Source of the DNA: Lumbricus rubellus | Lineage: Eukaryota > Annelida > Clitellata > Crassiclitellata > Lumbricidae | Reading direction: 5' to 3' | Length of the DNA stretch: 64,000 nucleotides | Assembly: GCA_945859605.1 (NCBI GenBank) | Contig: OX243815.1 | Coordinates: 21,265,311 to 21,329,310, forward strand | Shown here: positions 47,690 through 64,000 of the stretch, piece after piece | How positions within the stretch are numbered: position 1 is the stretch's first letter | How the letters are laid out: the number at the start of each line of letters is the position of its first letter | Notes under the pieces: generated by a model | The model's database searches: none | Told to the model about the DNA's origin: nothing | Seen by the model: the letters and a program-made list of their open reading frames with translations, nothing else | Position numbers and translations under genes: made by a program

Positions 47690-48601
47690 GGTTCTAGGGC
47701 AATTACCCCCTGGACAATTACCCCCCGGACAATTACCCCCCGACAATTACCCCCTGGACAATTACCCCCCAGGACAATTACCCCCCGGACAACTACCCCC
47801 TGTACCAATTTCCCCCCGGACAATTACCCCCCGTGCCACAGTGTGAGCTTGTTCTCTCACGCGTTAATCTCTTTACCAGTCTCTTTGTATTTGTCGGACG
47901 TTCAGCGCTGCCTAAGCCTATCCTAAAAAAAACTTAAGGGCCTACTGTGGTAGACCTATAGCCATCTTTCTTCACTATCTCACTCTACAATACTTATTCA
48001 ATGCAATACGGAGTTAGCTTACACACAGTCTAGTTAATTTAGATATCTGGTCATGATGGAATTTTCTAAATCTGAGAGGGAAAGATAAACGTTGTTTCGA
48101 AGGTTTTCTTTACGTGAAACAGAAGAAACACAAGAATTTAGCAAAATGGTGTCGTTTCGCTAAGTAGGCTACGAAAATAGGCAGAACTCTATCGATAATT
48201 ACATTTAAATATTTTATTAAGCAGCGTTTAAAACGTTGAAGTTTTCTTGAACTTTTAACCTTTTTCACACATTAGCTTATAGAACCGTTTTTAGATTTGA
48301 TTTGATTTAGTATTTTTCTTGAACGTTTAACAATAACTTGCCTATCTTCGTATAGTTGCTCTTAACCTTGCTTAATTATTATGCTAACTAAAGGCTTTTA
48401 ACATGACATAGATTTAATTTTTGGCACGGGGGGTAATTGTCCGGGGGGTAATTGGTACGGGGGGTTGTTGTCCGGGGGGTAATTGGCACGGGGGGTAGTT
48501 GTCCGGGGGGTAGTTGTCCGGGGGGTAATTGTCCCCGGGGGTAATTGTCCGGGGGTAATTGTCCTGGGGGTAATTGTCCAGGGGGTAATTGTCCTGTCAC
48601 C
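47690..48601. mobile_element. 912-bp element with 15-bp repeats in its inverted ends
   Basis: CAGTATTG flanks both sides (47682-47689, 48602-48609), a perfect 8-bp duplication. The ends are GGTTCTAGGGCAATTACC and the inverse of GGTGACAGGACAATTACC. Each end continues as a run of GGACAATTACCCCCC units, about nine at the left and eleven (inverted) at the right, closing with CCCCCCGTGCCA. The 570-bp interior has no frame. The 8-bp duplication fits hAT, P or Merlin groups, and I do not choose among them. Confidence 0.85.
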
Positions 48602-48609
48602 CAGTATTG

Positions 48610-49493
48610 ATAGCCTATAATACATGTAGACCTACGTATTTAAATTTGTATAATGTAAGCTTATATAGGATAGGTAATTAGGTAGCCTATGGGTGTATGT
48701 ATTCATATTGGTATGCACGTGTGTATGAATAATTATGTGGAAGGCCTATTGTGTGTATATGCATGAAGATAGGTAGGTATGTAGGCGTACATAGTTAGGA
48801 TCTAGGATTCTAGGTATTTAAACATGTATGTCGATTTTTATTATACATCTATTATAAGCATGTTTGAATGTGTGTGCATGACGTAGGCTACGTATGTGTG
48901 TTTATAAGCCGTTTTTATGCGTCTATAATAGGCTACATTTACAGTCGTGAGTATAAAGTAATATAGCAGAGTAGAATCGGCTAAGAGGCGAATTTGATGG
49001 GTGAGATAGGATTAACAAAGGATAGGTAAGAATCATGTTAAGATCGATTTATTGGAACTTGCGGAGGACAATAGCGAGCAATTCTATCTGAGTGGTTTAG
49101 GCTGAGATCAGTGAGAGGGCTTTTGGTCGTCCAGGTTGGAGTGCTACGTAGGCTATATTATAATTCCAGTGCGTGGGGACAAAGATATCAACGGTTGTAT
49201 ATCTTCAGCCGAAGACGAGGAAACGAATGTCTGCCGAGTGGTTGGTGTTATAGGTGTAACCAGCGGCATTGACTATGAAGCAACGTTATGAAAGGTACAG
49301 CTTCATCCACGATATATAGGCTAAGGCAGTGGCAGAGATCACAAGTCTACAGGCGGCTGCAGATGAACGAAACACACGGTCTATAGCACTGAAGGCGGCT
49401 GAGTTGTCTAAAGACACGAACAAAATGACCGGTTAATGACCTGGTGTCATGACAGGTTTACTGTATAAGCGAAATGAGGACTGTTTCAGTAGA
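48610..49493. other. No gene seen
   Basis: Many short GTATG/TATGT motifs but no clear tandem unit and no convincing exon. Confidence 0.4.
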
Positions 49494-49501
49494 GTGATGC
49501 T

Positions 49502-50232
49502 TAGGGTTGCCAGGCGTCCGGTAGGCCTAATGAACCGGGCAGTCCGGTATTTGCACAATCTGTCCGGTTAGAAATTTCAGGCATTACCGGACATGGTGGT
49601 GTCCGGTAAATAATTATTGCTAGCAACAAGTGTTGGAGTGAATCGTTTCTTGGGTCCATATAGACATCTGTTTGCGATTTTCCAAATATATTGCCATTTT
49701 TCTACCTCTTCAAATGCAGTCAACCTGAGACACGTGGTAGGTAGGACAATACACAGACAGATAAATGAATATGCCATTGCATAATGTGGCTGGATACACA
49801 AGTATAATTATGCCTGGAGACAGGCCAGGCTAAACCAACCGTTCAGCTCTACACTTGATTACAAGATATCCGATATAGGTCTATCATCATGAATGTCACT
49901 GCTCCAGATTTCTTCATAAGCTTACATGATGTACGTATAGTCGTATTATAGTCTATTATACCTCAGATTAGTCATACCCTGCCAAGATCATTCCACTCAG
50001 TCCCCGCGCAAGTCTGCATATCGGGAAACGCATCAATTCCCTCCACTCATCTTGGCTCATCATCAACTGCTCCGCCTCCTCCCACATTTCCAAGACTTGT
50101 CCCAACATCACAAGTCTCAGAATTAGGGTGGCATCTCTCATCAGACTATTAATCTTTCACGCACAATCCGCTTTTCGTGCATGACGACAGGGTTGCAGCA
50201 TATCAAATTTATAGCCCCTATATATATATATT

Positions 50233-50267
<35 letters not shown>

Positions 50268-50282
50268 TTGTGTGTTCTTCTG

Positions 50283-50316
<34 letters not shown>

Positions 50317-50349
50317 CGGTAATTTACTCAAGGCTGCCTGGCAACCCTA
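49502..50349. mobile_element. 848-bp hAT-like element
   Basis: Ends TAGGGTTGCCAGGCGTCCGG and GCTGCCTGGCAACCCTA are inverted, flanked by GTGATGCT (49494-49501, 50350-50357), a perfect 8-bp duplication. GTCCGGTA motifs cluster near the left end and one lies near the right. It contains TG and TA microsatellites. It lies close to, and possibly inside, a LINE relic. Confidence 0.9.
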
Positions 50350-50399
50350 GTGATGCTCGTTGTAGTCAAAGTGATGTGGGCTTAAGAGAAAGTGTTTGA

Positions 50400-50643
50400 G
50401 ATTAAATAACCGATGATGTTATGCGCTCAAATGGACTGGAAAAAGATAATATGATGCTGTCGTGCGGATTGCGGAGAGGGAAGGAGAAAACAAGGGCGGC
50501 CGAGGAAAAGGTGGTTGGACGAGGTTCAAGAAACAACAGGAATGAATCTGGAAGAACTAAGTGAACCGACATCAGAAAGAAAGCAATGGAGAAGGCTGGT
50601 CATGACGGTCACTAACGTTCAAGGAACTGACAGCATAAGGTGA
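50400..50643 (+). pseudogene. LINE ORF2 C-terminal remnant
   Basis: From 50494 the frame reads GRPRKRWLDEVQETTGMNLE then EL, RKQWRRLVMTV and a stop at 50641-50643. This basic GRPR.RW.D....TG.....L...R..WR..V signature closes the ORF2 of several LINE clades. The upstream part is frameshifted. Confidence 0.75.
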
Positions 50644-50854
50644 CAAGTTGAACCGTTGATACGATGAGAAAAACCTGTTTGTTCAGAAAGTTCTCATATT
50701 AAGAAAAGAGATTTCTTTTTTTCTTAAGTGGCAATCTGATAGAGGTTAAAAGTTGCAGTTGTTTTTACGTTGTGAGGATGAGTCGGGTTTTAGCAGAGAC
50801 TGACCTGAAGTGATTCTGGTGTATACGAGAGACGAAGGAGTAGGCCTATGCTTT

Positions 50855-51364
50855 TATGCACGTTCAAATTTGGGCAAAGGAAATTTTAAGTTTCCAACAT
50901 GTAAAAGATAGGAAATTATTGTTTGCAACTGCACGCCTTACTTTCTAAATTAATAAATATGACGTCATATTTTCGTAATTTCCATGTTAGGGGACAATAA
51001 TAAAAATGATTTTGAGGAAAGATGATTTGAGTTTAATAAAAAAAATTAATAGAAAAAAACATTATGGTGCAAAAGGTTTTTAAAAGAATTTCATCGCAGC
51101 CATTATGAAACTCGCATACGTGACGTAACTGACGTTGACCAGTGACCATGTCTTCAAACAGTGAAATGCGGAAGAATAGAATCGTTTTGATCAAGGGATT
51201 GTTGACAATGCAATCAATGAATGGCGAAAGCGCCTTAGAGCATGCATTCGAGCTAATGGAGGACATTTTGAACATCAGCTTTAAAGAACAGCGCTAACAC
51301 TAATTTCCTATCTTTTACATGTTGGCAACTTCAAATTTTGTTTGTCCAAATTTGAATGTGCATA
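50855..51364. mobile_element. 510-bp MITE with inverted ends of about 60 bp
   Basis: TATGCACGTTCAAATTTGGG and CAACATGTAAAAGATAGGAA at the left are inverted at 51298-51364 with about eight differences. The target duplication is unclear. The interior frame (51275-51033, minus) has no known domain. The flanks resemble Tc1/mariner-type MITEs, but this is uncertain. Confidence 0.65.
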
Positions 51365-51542
51365 ACTTCGGACTATGTTGATAGAAGTTGATAAAATTTT
51401 CAGGAAACATTTATAATTTATCCCTCTTTCACGCTGTAAATTGTTATAGAGTTTCATTTAGAATTAACAGATATATCGCCAAAACAAAAAGGGGCTCACT
51501 TCAATTGGGACACCGTGTACATTGTTCCACAGCATGTTCAAT

Positions 51543-51634
51543 CCAAATGGGGGGGGGGCCACGATACATGGGCATTTCTAAATGGGGGAGAGGGCCATGG
51601 CCGGACAAGCCCCCCGCCCTGGATCCGCCCCTGT
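51543..51634. mobile_element. Fragment of the 4780-4954 MITE family
   Basis: GGGCATTTCTAAATGGGGG, GGCCATGGCCGGA and CTGGATCCGCCCCTG match the right half of that family. The left end is absent. Confidence 0.7.
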
Positions 51635-51639
51635 AGTTA

Positions 51640-53370
51640 AGATAGGTTGAAAATAGATAGGCCTACGACTTCATATGTCGGTTTAAAATACTTTAAATTG
51701 TTTCTTGACGTATTTTAAAAATAAGTGCAATAGTGCATTCGTGAATATATTGATTGTTCCGGGAAAACGGTCGAATGCCATAGAAAACAAGATTGTTAAA
51801 ATAATGTCGTCTTATAGTCTATAGTTATAGGCCTAGGCACGCTGCATCAATTTGTCGAACATCAAAGAAATATAAATGGTTGGAATTTTCAAACTCTTTA
51901 ACCAGCTTTGGATAAGCACAGGATGCCACGTACAGGTTAACCTATATCCACCCACCTGGTCGTCCAAATTACGCAGGTAAAATAGGCAGCCGCTGTGCTC
52001 ACGTGAAGTCCATGTATTCTTACATTTTAATATGGGCGACAACAGTTACTGTCAAGTTCATATTATAGGGCCTATGCTGGCAGGCCGGGCAGGCCTATAG
52101 CGAATGAATTTCATCGAGTAAAAATGCAACAACCGTTTTTATTTTAAAAAGACAGAATGTAAGATGTTCTATTACCTAATCAACAACCTGCAATTTCAAT
52201 CCTAACCTTGGAAACTCTAAAGGAATCACACACAACTGTTGCTACCTAAACGGTTAACAAGATGACAATAGAACTTTTTTGTACAGCATGCAATCTTTGC
52301 TACCGGGTATAAGTTCCCAAACAGCAAACCGACAATGCGGAATTCATCGTAAACTTGATCACTAGGCCTATTGTGCATGGATGTCCTCCAAGAGTCAATT
52401 AAGAGTCAGTATACAGTACGGTAGCAGCTGGAGCAGTTCAATATGGTGTTGTTGTTAGATGTACATAAATCTATTGTTATACATCGTGAACGTACGATTG
52501 TTCCACACAAAGCAATTATTACGACATCTGCAGCAACAAGATCTGCTCTAATTGAAGTTTTCAACGGAGGGTAACCATTGCCAACACCACGAGACCATGC
52601 ATGCATTGCAGAGGCCTCCAGAATTACATGTACATGTAGGTTCTTAGCACATGCAACGAAATTAACGACTTTCGATAACGTTTCTCAACCTATACAGTTC
52701 AGTAGGCCTATATAGACTTAGGCCTACTGCAGGTTACACGAAATTGTAGCCAGAGTAGAACATCGAGAATACACAGAGCTTTCTAGAACTTCAGACATGA
52801 TTATCATAATCATTATAACACTGAAAATAAGACAATATTAACAATCAATCCTTAATTGCTTCAGTCAAAGCCAGACCACATGGTAGATTGTTTCGAGCTA
52901 CGTTTTAGTTTAACCGACTTCATTTTTGCACTCTGGACATAGCTAGCCCTAACCTCAATTTCGAGGTGGTGTTTTATAGACTATATTATGCTTATGAACC
53001 CGTAGTCATTGTGAGCTGGAGTTTGCAGAAAAACGTAGGCATTTAACCTATACGACCATTTTCCTGTGATGCTAAAAGATCGTCTGCTTACCGCAACATA
53101 TAGCACGAGGAGAAAGAGTAGAAGAAAGTTCCCAGGAAACTGTAAGAGTGTACACTGCACAATAACTGAAGAGCCAGCATAGGCCCTATATCTAGATTAA
53201 ATAAATAATTAGGCCTATATTGAAGAGATGATAATAACTACTATCATACTATGACACAAGAGGTTTGTCAAACGCAGACTTTTCTTAATTGCTGATAAAA
53301 ATCGGTTCGTCGCATTTAGTATATAGTTCGTCAACGGTGGCTAAGGAACTTCAGGTGATCTACATTAAAA
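51640..53370. other. 1.7 kb with no gene recognised
   Basis: Frames are short. One minus-strand segment at about 53091-53138 is framed by AG and GTAAGC and could encode a hydrophobic stretch, but its phase does not fit the SERCA gene. AGGCCTA-type strings are especially dense here. Confidence 0.4.
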
Positions 53371-53475
53371 CAGTTTTATTCTTGAAAAAAATCCAGTCGA
53401 AAATTTGAATGCTGGACGTGAAAGCACGAAGCGCAGCAAGACACTCTTTGACGTTCTCTGTGGGACGGTATTTGT

Positions 53476-59472
<5,997 letters not shown>

Positions 59473-60131
59473 CTGAATCACACAGACACACACACACACA
59501 GGTCACACATGTGTGGTCACACAAGTCACACAGGTCACACGTACAGTTGTCGTGCACAATTACACAAAATAGTAGTCTTTTTTAACTAACGACACTGCGT
59601 AATAGCAAAGATCATTAGCGTCGCCCTCCTCCTTTATCCAGACATGGGACTGGCACCGTCAGAGTGCAAGCAGTGGCGAAGTAAACAAATAGCTCATAGT
59701 TGCCATTGAAGCTGCATGCACGATTTGAACCAGTGATTTGACAACGATGGATGAAGTAGCCTATAATTAGGCCCCCTATAGTCTTCACTTTAAGATAATC
59801 TTTAATCTCACAGGCTGATAATTATGTCAGGAGAATGAATTCAATGATAGGATTCCAATCGTAGAACCAAGTAGGCTACATTAATCATTTCAATGTAGGC
59901 ATACATTTAAAGCTTATAACTTCGACAATAGAAAGACATGAACGCAAGTGAGGCTCCTATAAAGCAACACAGACGTTCTACCTGGATCTACCAGCTTATA
60001 GACTACTATATTTAGAAGGTGATGAAAAACAATATTTGGTGTATACATGTAGGCTAAATGAGGACATGTGATCAGAGCAGAACAGAGCATGTAAAAATCA
60101 TTTTGAATAGAAAATGCAATGCAAGATTCTG
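59473..60131. other. Intron upstream of SERCA exon A; CA repeats
   Basis: CACACA and GGTCACACA tracts at 59478-59545 (UG-rich in the minus-strand RNA). Otherwise nothing recognised; the preceding SERCA exon was not found. Confidence 0.5.
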
Positions 60132-60139
60132 CTCATCGC

Positions 60140-60418
60140 CAAAGCCATAGCTGTGGTGGTGTTATGCATGTAGGTGTTTGAACACCCACCCACCCAAATG
60201 AAAAAAATGTAAAAATTAAATAATGCATTTATACCAACAACATGTGATGTAAGAATTACAGTTTATAATATATTGGCCGTCCAGAACCCGCTATATGAGA
60301 GCTCACGACCTACACTTCTCCAAACTATTAGTCATGATTCGGTTGCTTAATTGTAGGCCTGCTCAAGGTCGAGTAGGCTAACTCTCCCCCCACCAATGAA
60401 ATCTTGGCTATGGCCTTG
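60140..60418. mobile_element. 279-bp hAT-like MITE
   Basis: CAAAGCCATAGC at the left and TTGGCTATGGCCTTG at the right are inverted, with flanks CTCATCGC and CGCATCGC (7 of 8). It has the internal GTGTTTGAACACCC seen in the 13497-13796 element, so it is the same family in opposite orientation. Confidence 0.75.
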
Positions 60419-60426
60419 CGCATCGC

Positions 60427-61540
60427 AAACTCCAACCAGAATATATGGTTTAACAAGAAAAAGTCTTGCTGCTGGCAATCGTAGAAAAAATTGCATTTGC
60501 AAAGCAAACAATTGGGTTATAAAATATACGTATATCGCTGAAATGTAGAAATACGGTCAAGGAAAGCAAATAAAAAGAGGTGGAGTTGAGATATTACCGG
60601 CTGTTACTGGAAAACGCCCATGCATGTAGCATGTACCCCTGAAAGAATTTGATCACTGGATGTAATCGGGCAGAGATTAGACATGCAGCCGTGGAAAGTG
60701 TTCAGCACGTAGAAGATTTGAAGTGCGCATCGAGGGAGTTGATAAAATTGGGGATATCGCAGGAGTGCCCTGACGAGAGAAGACTAGAATAGGTCTACTC
60801 TATGCAAGAATCGATCAATTGGTTGGGCATACTGTTCATGCAACGGAAACGGCTTGCGGGTAGAAGAGGCCGCTGCAGCATTCCTTGATGCTCAGCAGAG
60901 TTTAGAAGAGAAGAACTTAATTTTTATACATGTATGTGGTGAGATATATGTCTGTGTTGTTTGCCGGTATTTTGAATAGAGTAACTGCACATGCGAACCC
61001 GTTACTGCAGCATCCGATGTTTGGTTTTCAACAGAAGCTGTATATATTATTATCCAGATACATAACTAGGTATAGCCTACACACATACATATTACTATGT
61101 GTATATAATACATATATGCATACATGCACAAATATAGTCTGTTCCTACAATGTTATGCAGTAAGCTTATACACACAGTATAGCCTAGAACACCTACATAA
61201 CGTACGTATATCCTACATACATACTTCATCATCATTAATAACCTTGGGTTGAATGCCCGTATGAGTCCGACGCCACTCTCTGTCTGAGTCTGTCTCGCGT
61301 CATGCTGCCCAGTCTCAACCGGATCGGTCAGCAGGTCTGCTCCGTACCATTAACTTCTTGGAGCAGCTAGACCATGCACCTTGTCTGATTATACATTCAC
61401 AAAACAATACTGTCGCCTATAGGCCCCTATATACATGCGCATTGAGCAGTTACACAAGCATTCATTCGTCCTTTAAGATCCTCAGATCGGCTTGACCTTT
61501 TTCTTCGCGTCAGAACAGCCGCGGTTTTAATGCAGAGACT
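60427..61540. other. No gene seen
   Basis: Short frames only. A TATG/CATA-rich patch lies at 61080-61230. Confidence 0.4.
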
Positions 61541-61828
61541 TTGCATTAGGGTGGAGTGAAAAAACCGAAAATCAGAATTCTGAAAAGTAATGGCAACCAA
61601 AAGTTGCCCAATGACATGGGGTCAAAAAATGTGTAAAAAGTTTTTAAAAATATTGATGTCTTCAGCCCCCATAAGTGGGCCAAAGTTCCAAAAAATTGCA
61701 TTTTTTGGACAAAATTGCCGGTTTTCTCATGAAATATTATTTGTGCAAAATAATTAAATCCCATTCAATATACCGTTGGAAAGAGCAATTAAAACTGAAT
61801 AAAATGATGTATTATTTTTGAGAATAGT

Positions 61829-62175
61829 CCCATATTTGTAGAAGATATTAACTTTCTAACCATAGCCCCTCTTCGCAACATGTCGCGAACCCTAAAACAG
61901 TTAAACACTAGTAACGTTTTTATTCTTTGAGATATTTCGATGCATGATATGTCATTCGCTTCAGTTCAGGACCAGTTTTCTAAGGGTGCAATGTAAGGCA
62001 AGGTTGTTTAATGTTTATATTGTTTGTTGTCATAAAGTTCCATATGTGTAGAAGTTATTCACTTTTGCATTACCCACGATCGCAGGATGTCGCTATTAGC
62101 CTGAGAACGGTAAAACGCTAATAACTTTTTGATCTATCGAGATATTTCAACCGCTTTCATTTGTGACTGCGTCTT
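61829..62175 (+). repeat. Two degenerate direct repeats, spacing about 211 bp
   Basis: CCATATTTGTAGAAGATATT, then CGCAACATGTCGC, then GAGATATTTCGATGC in the first; CCATATGTGTAGAAGTTATT, CGCAGGATGTCGC and GAGATATTTCAACCG in the second. They lie directly upstream of the frame and may hold its promoter or transposase-binding sites. Confidence 0.65.
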
Positions 62176-62324
62176 TAATAGTATGTTGTGAAGGTGAGAT
62201 TGTTTGACGGACACGTTTGTTTTAAATCTGTTTACCGTTTCTGCAATCTTTCATTTATTCCGTTTTCACGGAAACTGAATTCGCATCTTGTCCAATGTAA
62301 ATTTCTTATCATAATCAAGGAGAA

Positions 62325-64000
62325 ATGGCCAAACATAAAAATGCGATGCTTACTCGATCTAAAACAGACTTTTCGTTGTTCGGACATGGGCGGGAACTAC
62401 ACCAGACTGTCTTACCTACTTATGAAGATGTAATTAAGTGCTATCTTCTCGTCGAAAGCAATATTAAGCAAGAACGTTCAGGTAAACAGCCATCCATATT
62501 CGAAATAACTGAAAGAGTTGCACAACAGCTGGAACAACTATGGAACAAAGCATCAATTCCTATTGTGTCGCATAACAGAATAATCCAGAGAATCAGGCAG
62601 TATATTGGCAAGTACAGGAGAGTCACTTATTTCCCCAAGTCACAACAACTTACAAGTAGCTATAGAGTGAAGGCGAAATTATTCAAGGACGAATCTAAAC
62701 AGCTGTTTGATATAGCGTCATGTAAGTGCGACTTCAGTTTGTGTAAATGCAATAAAGTGCATCGCGTTCCTTTGCAAGAACAGCCGTTTCTCTCCGATCA
62801 AAGAGCTGCACGTTTGATGTCTATTGGATCGGTCGACATTTTGACCACACGGAAAATTAAACGAAAATTGCAAAGAAGGTCAAAGACAGATGGTAGAATA
62901 ACTACTGAAACTACGTGTATGGAACCCCCTCTAACACACTCTTCATTTCCCGAATCATCGAGTTCTTGTACATCTGCATCGGACTCAGAGATTGATTATC
63001 AACCAGCACGCAAGAAGAGTTGCAATAGAGCATCAGCAAGTTATTCACCAACAAGAGCACCAACTCAAAATAGATTGCATCTGCCATCTTTGGCGAAATT
63101 ATCTGACAGGTATGGTGTGTCAGACCGAGCGGTTGCGGCATTGGCTTCATCCGTGCTGGAGGATGTTGGAGCAATACAATCACGAGATGCATCATTGGTA
63201 GTTGACAGGAGTAAAGTAAGGCGTGAGCGAAATAAAACCAGAAACGAAATTGTTGAACAATCGCAAAGTGTTCACTTGCATGGGTTATATTTCGATGGTC
63301 GCAAAGACAGAACACTAATTAACAAAAAGGAAGGGCTTAAATTTCATCGCAGAACACTGGCAGAGGAACACATAACACTAATCCAGCAACCAGAAGGTAA
63401 TTACCTTGGCCATATAGCACCTAACACAGGTTCAGCAGCTAGCATTGCTTCTGGTATTACTGAATTTCTATCTACACATAATACTGAAAAGCTAGTTGCT
63501 TTGGGATGTGATGGAACTGTCATTAACACTGGACAAAAAGGAGGTGTTATTAGGTTGATAGAGCTAAGCTTCGAAAGGCCATTGCAATGGTTTATTTGTC
63601 AGTTACATGCTAACGAGTTGTTGCTTAGACATTTCGTTCAGCATGTTGATGGAAGTAAGACAACTGGACCTAAAACTTACTCTGGGGTTATTGGCAAACA
63701 ACTAGAAAATTGTGAGCAGCTCAATGTTGTTGCGTTCGAATCCATTGAAAGCGAAATGCCAGACGTTGGCTGTAGCGGTCTAAGTACAGATCAGAAATAC
63801 CTGCTTGACATATGCAACGCAGTTCGATCCGGTCACTGTTCTGAAGATCTTGCACATAAAGAGCCTGGGAAGATGTCTCATGCACGGTGGCTGACAACGG
63901 CTAATCGAGTACTTAGACTTTATGTGGCAACTTTAAAGCCAACAACACAATTGAAACTTCTCGCGGAATTTGTAGTCAAAGTTTATGCCAGGATGTGGTT
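62325..64000 (+). CDS. RNase H/hAT-like protein, 3' end beyond window
   Basis: 558 codons are open from ATG 62325 to the end with no stop. An in-frame TAA at 62298 and a good start context (GAGAAATGG) fix the start. Residues 133-142 hold a Cys cluster (C133, C135, C140, C142). About 200-250 is Ser-rich with a basic patch. From about 315 the order is YFDGRKDRT (D324), GCDGTVINTG with KGGVIRL (D396), CQLHANELLLRH (H428) and ARWLTTANRVLRLY (W522). That order (Asp, DG..NTG, C..H..L, RW) resembles the RNase H fold of hAT transposases. I recall many near-relatives in arthropods and other invertebrates listed as uncharacterised. It could be an active transposase or a domesticated one. Confidence 0.8.
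   Translation, partial: MAKHKNAMLTRSKTDFSLFGHGRELHQTVLPTYEDVIKCYLLVESNIKQERSGKQPSIFEITERVAQQLEQLWNKASIPIVSHNRIIQRIRQYIGKYRRVTYFPKSQQLTSSYRVKAKLFKDESKQLFDIASCKCDFSLCKCNKVHRVPLQEQPFLSDQRAARLMSIGSVDILTTRKIKRKLQRRSKTDGRITTETTCMEPPLTHSSFPESSSSCTSASDSEIDYQPARKKSCNRASASYSPTRAPTQNRLHLPSLAKLSDRYGVSDRAVAALASSVLEDVGAIQSRDASLVVDRSKVRRERNKTRNEIVEQSQSVHLHGLYFDGRKDRTLINKKEGLKFHRRTLAEEHITLIQQPEGNYLGHIAPNTGSAASIASGITEFLSTHNTEKLVALGCDGTVINTGQKGGVIRLIELSFERPLQWFICQLHANELLLRHFVQHVDGSKTTGPKTYSGVIGKQLENCEQLNVVAFESIESEMPDVGCSGLSTDQKYLLDICNAVRSGHCSEDLAHKEPGKMSHARWLTTANRVLRLYVATLKPTTQLKLLAEFVVKVYARMW

Larger units (their letters stand above)
61546..64000 (+). mobile_element. Probable DNA transposon, 5' part, open at window end
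   Basis: TTAGGGTGGAGTGAAAAAAC near 61546 looks like a transposon terminus. It is followed by AT-rich DNA, two degenerate direct repeats (61829-62175) and then a long frame with an RNase H-like layout. The right end and target duplication are outside the window, so the boundary is provisional. Confidence 0.5.

Noticed and set aside
47588..47926. Frames rich in Gln-Leu-Pro-Pro and Asn-Tyr-Pro (also 48388-48625)
   Set aside because: They translate the 15-bp GGACAATTACCCCCC units of the element ends.
53091..53138. Possible extra SERCA exon encoding a hydrophobic helix
   Set aside because: The hydrophobic reading needs phase 0, but the upstream M10 exon ends in phase 1; the phase-1 reading is not membrane-like.

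Overview
This window is animal genomic DNA. The genes are split by GT-AG introns, and the coding pieces match animal families: tetraspanin, WIP/WIPF and SERCA calcium pump. The sequence is AT-rich, gene-poor and full of mobile DNA, as in a marine invertebrate. A foldback element resembling the sea urchin TU elements makes an echinoderm plausible, but I cannot fix the species. Nothing bacterial is present: no operons, no CRISPR array.

Genes, left to right. (1) The 5' coding exons of a tetraspanin lie on the minus strand at 976-1502. (2) A complete WASP-interacting protein gene lies on the minus strand at 18361-22215 in four coding exons, from the WH2 actin-binding motif to the WASP-binding tail. 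(3) A TATA-type promoter and a signal-peptide first exon lie on the plus strand at 46420-46660. (4) The 3' part of a SERCA gene lies on the minus strand at 53476-59472. Its M7/M8-loop exon is present twice in tandem with identical length and phase, the arrangement expected for mutually exclusive splicing. (5) A long open frame with an RNase H/hAT-like layout runs on the plus strand from 62325 off the window end. Its upstream flank looks like a transposon end.

Mobile DNA makes up most of the rest. A 7.1-kb foldback element (2063-9165) has arms of about 2.4 kb built largely of tandem units of about 165 bp, and a perfect 9-bp target duplication. An 11.8-kb array (31653-43425) has the form LTR-gag-LTR-gag-LTR, with one 5-bp target duplication around the whole array and no pol. 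Ten terminal-inverted-repeat elements carry perfect 8-bp target duplications, and two more carry near-perfect ones, mostly hAT-like. Two tRNA-derived SINE families share a central domain. LINE relics are scattered, and one LINE-like 3' tail recurs on five different sequences.

The genes do not form a shared pathway. They are separate eukaryotic loci separated by transposons. All calls come from reading the sequence. Family names rest on remembered family features, and no database search was run.
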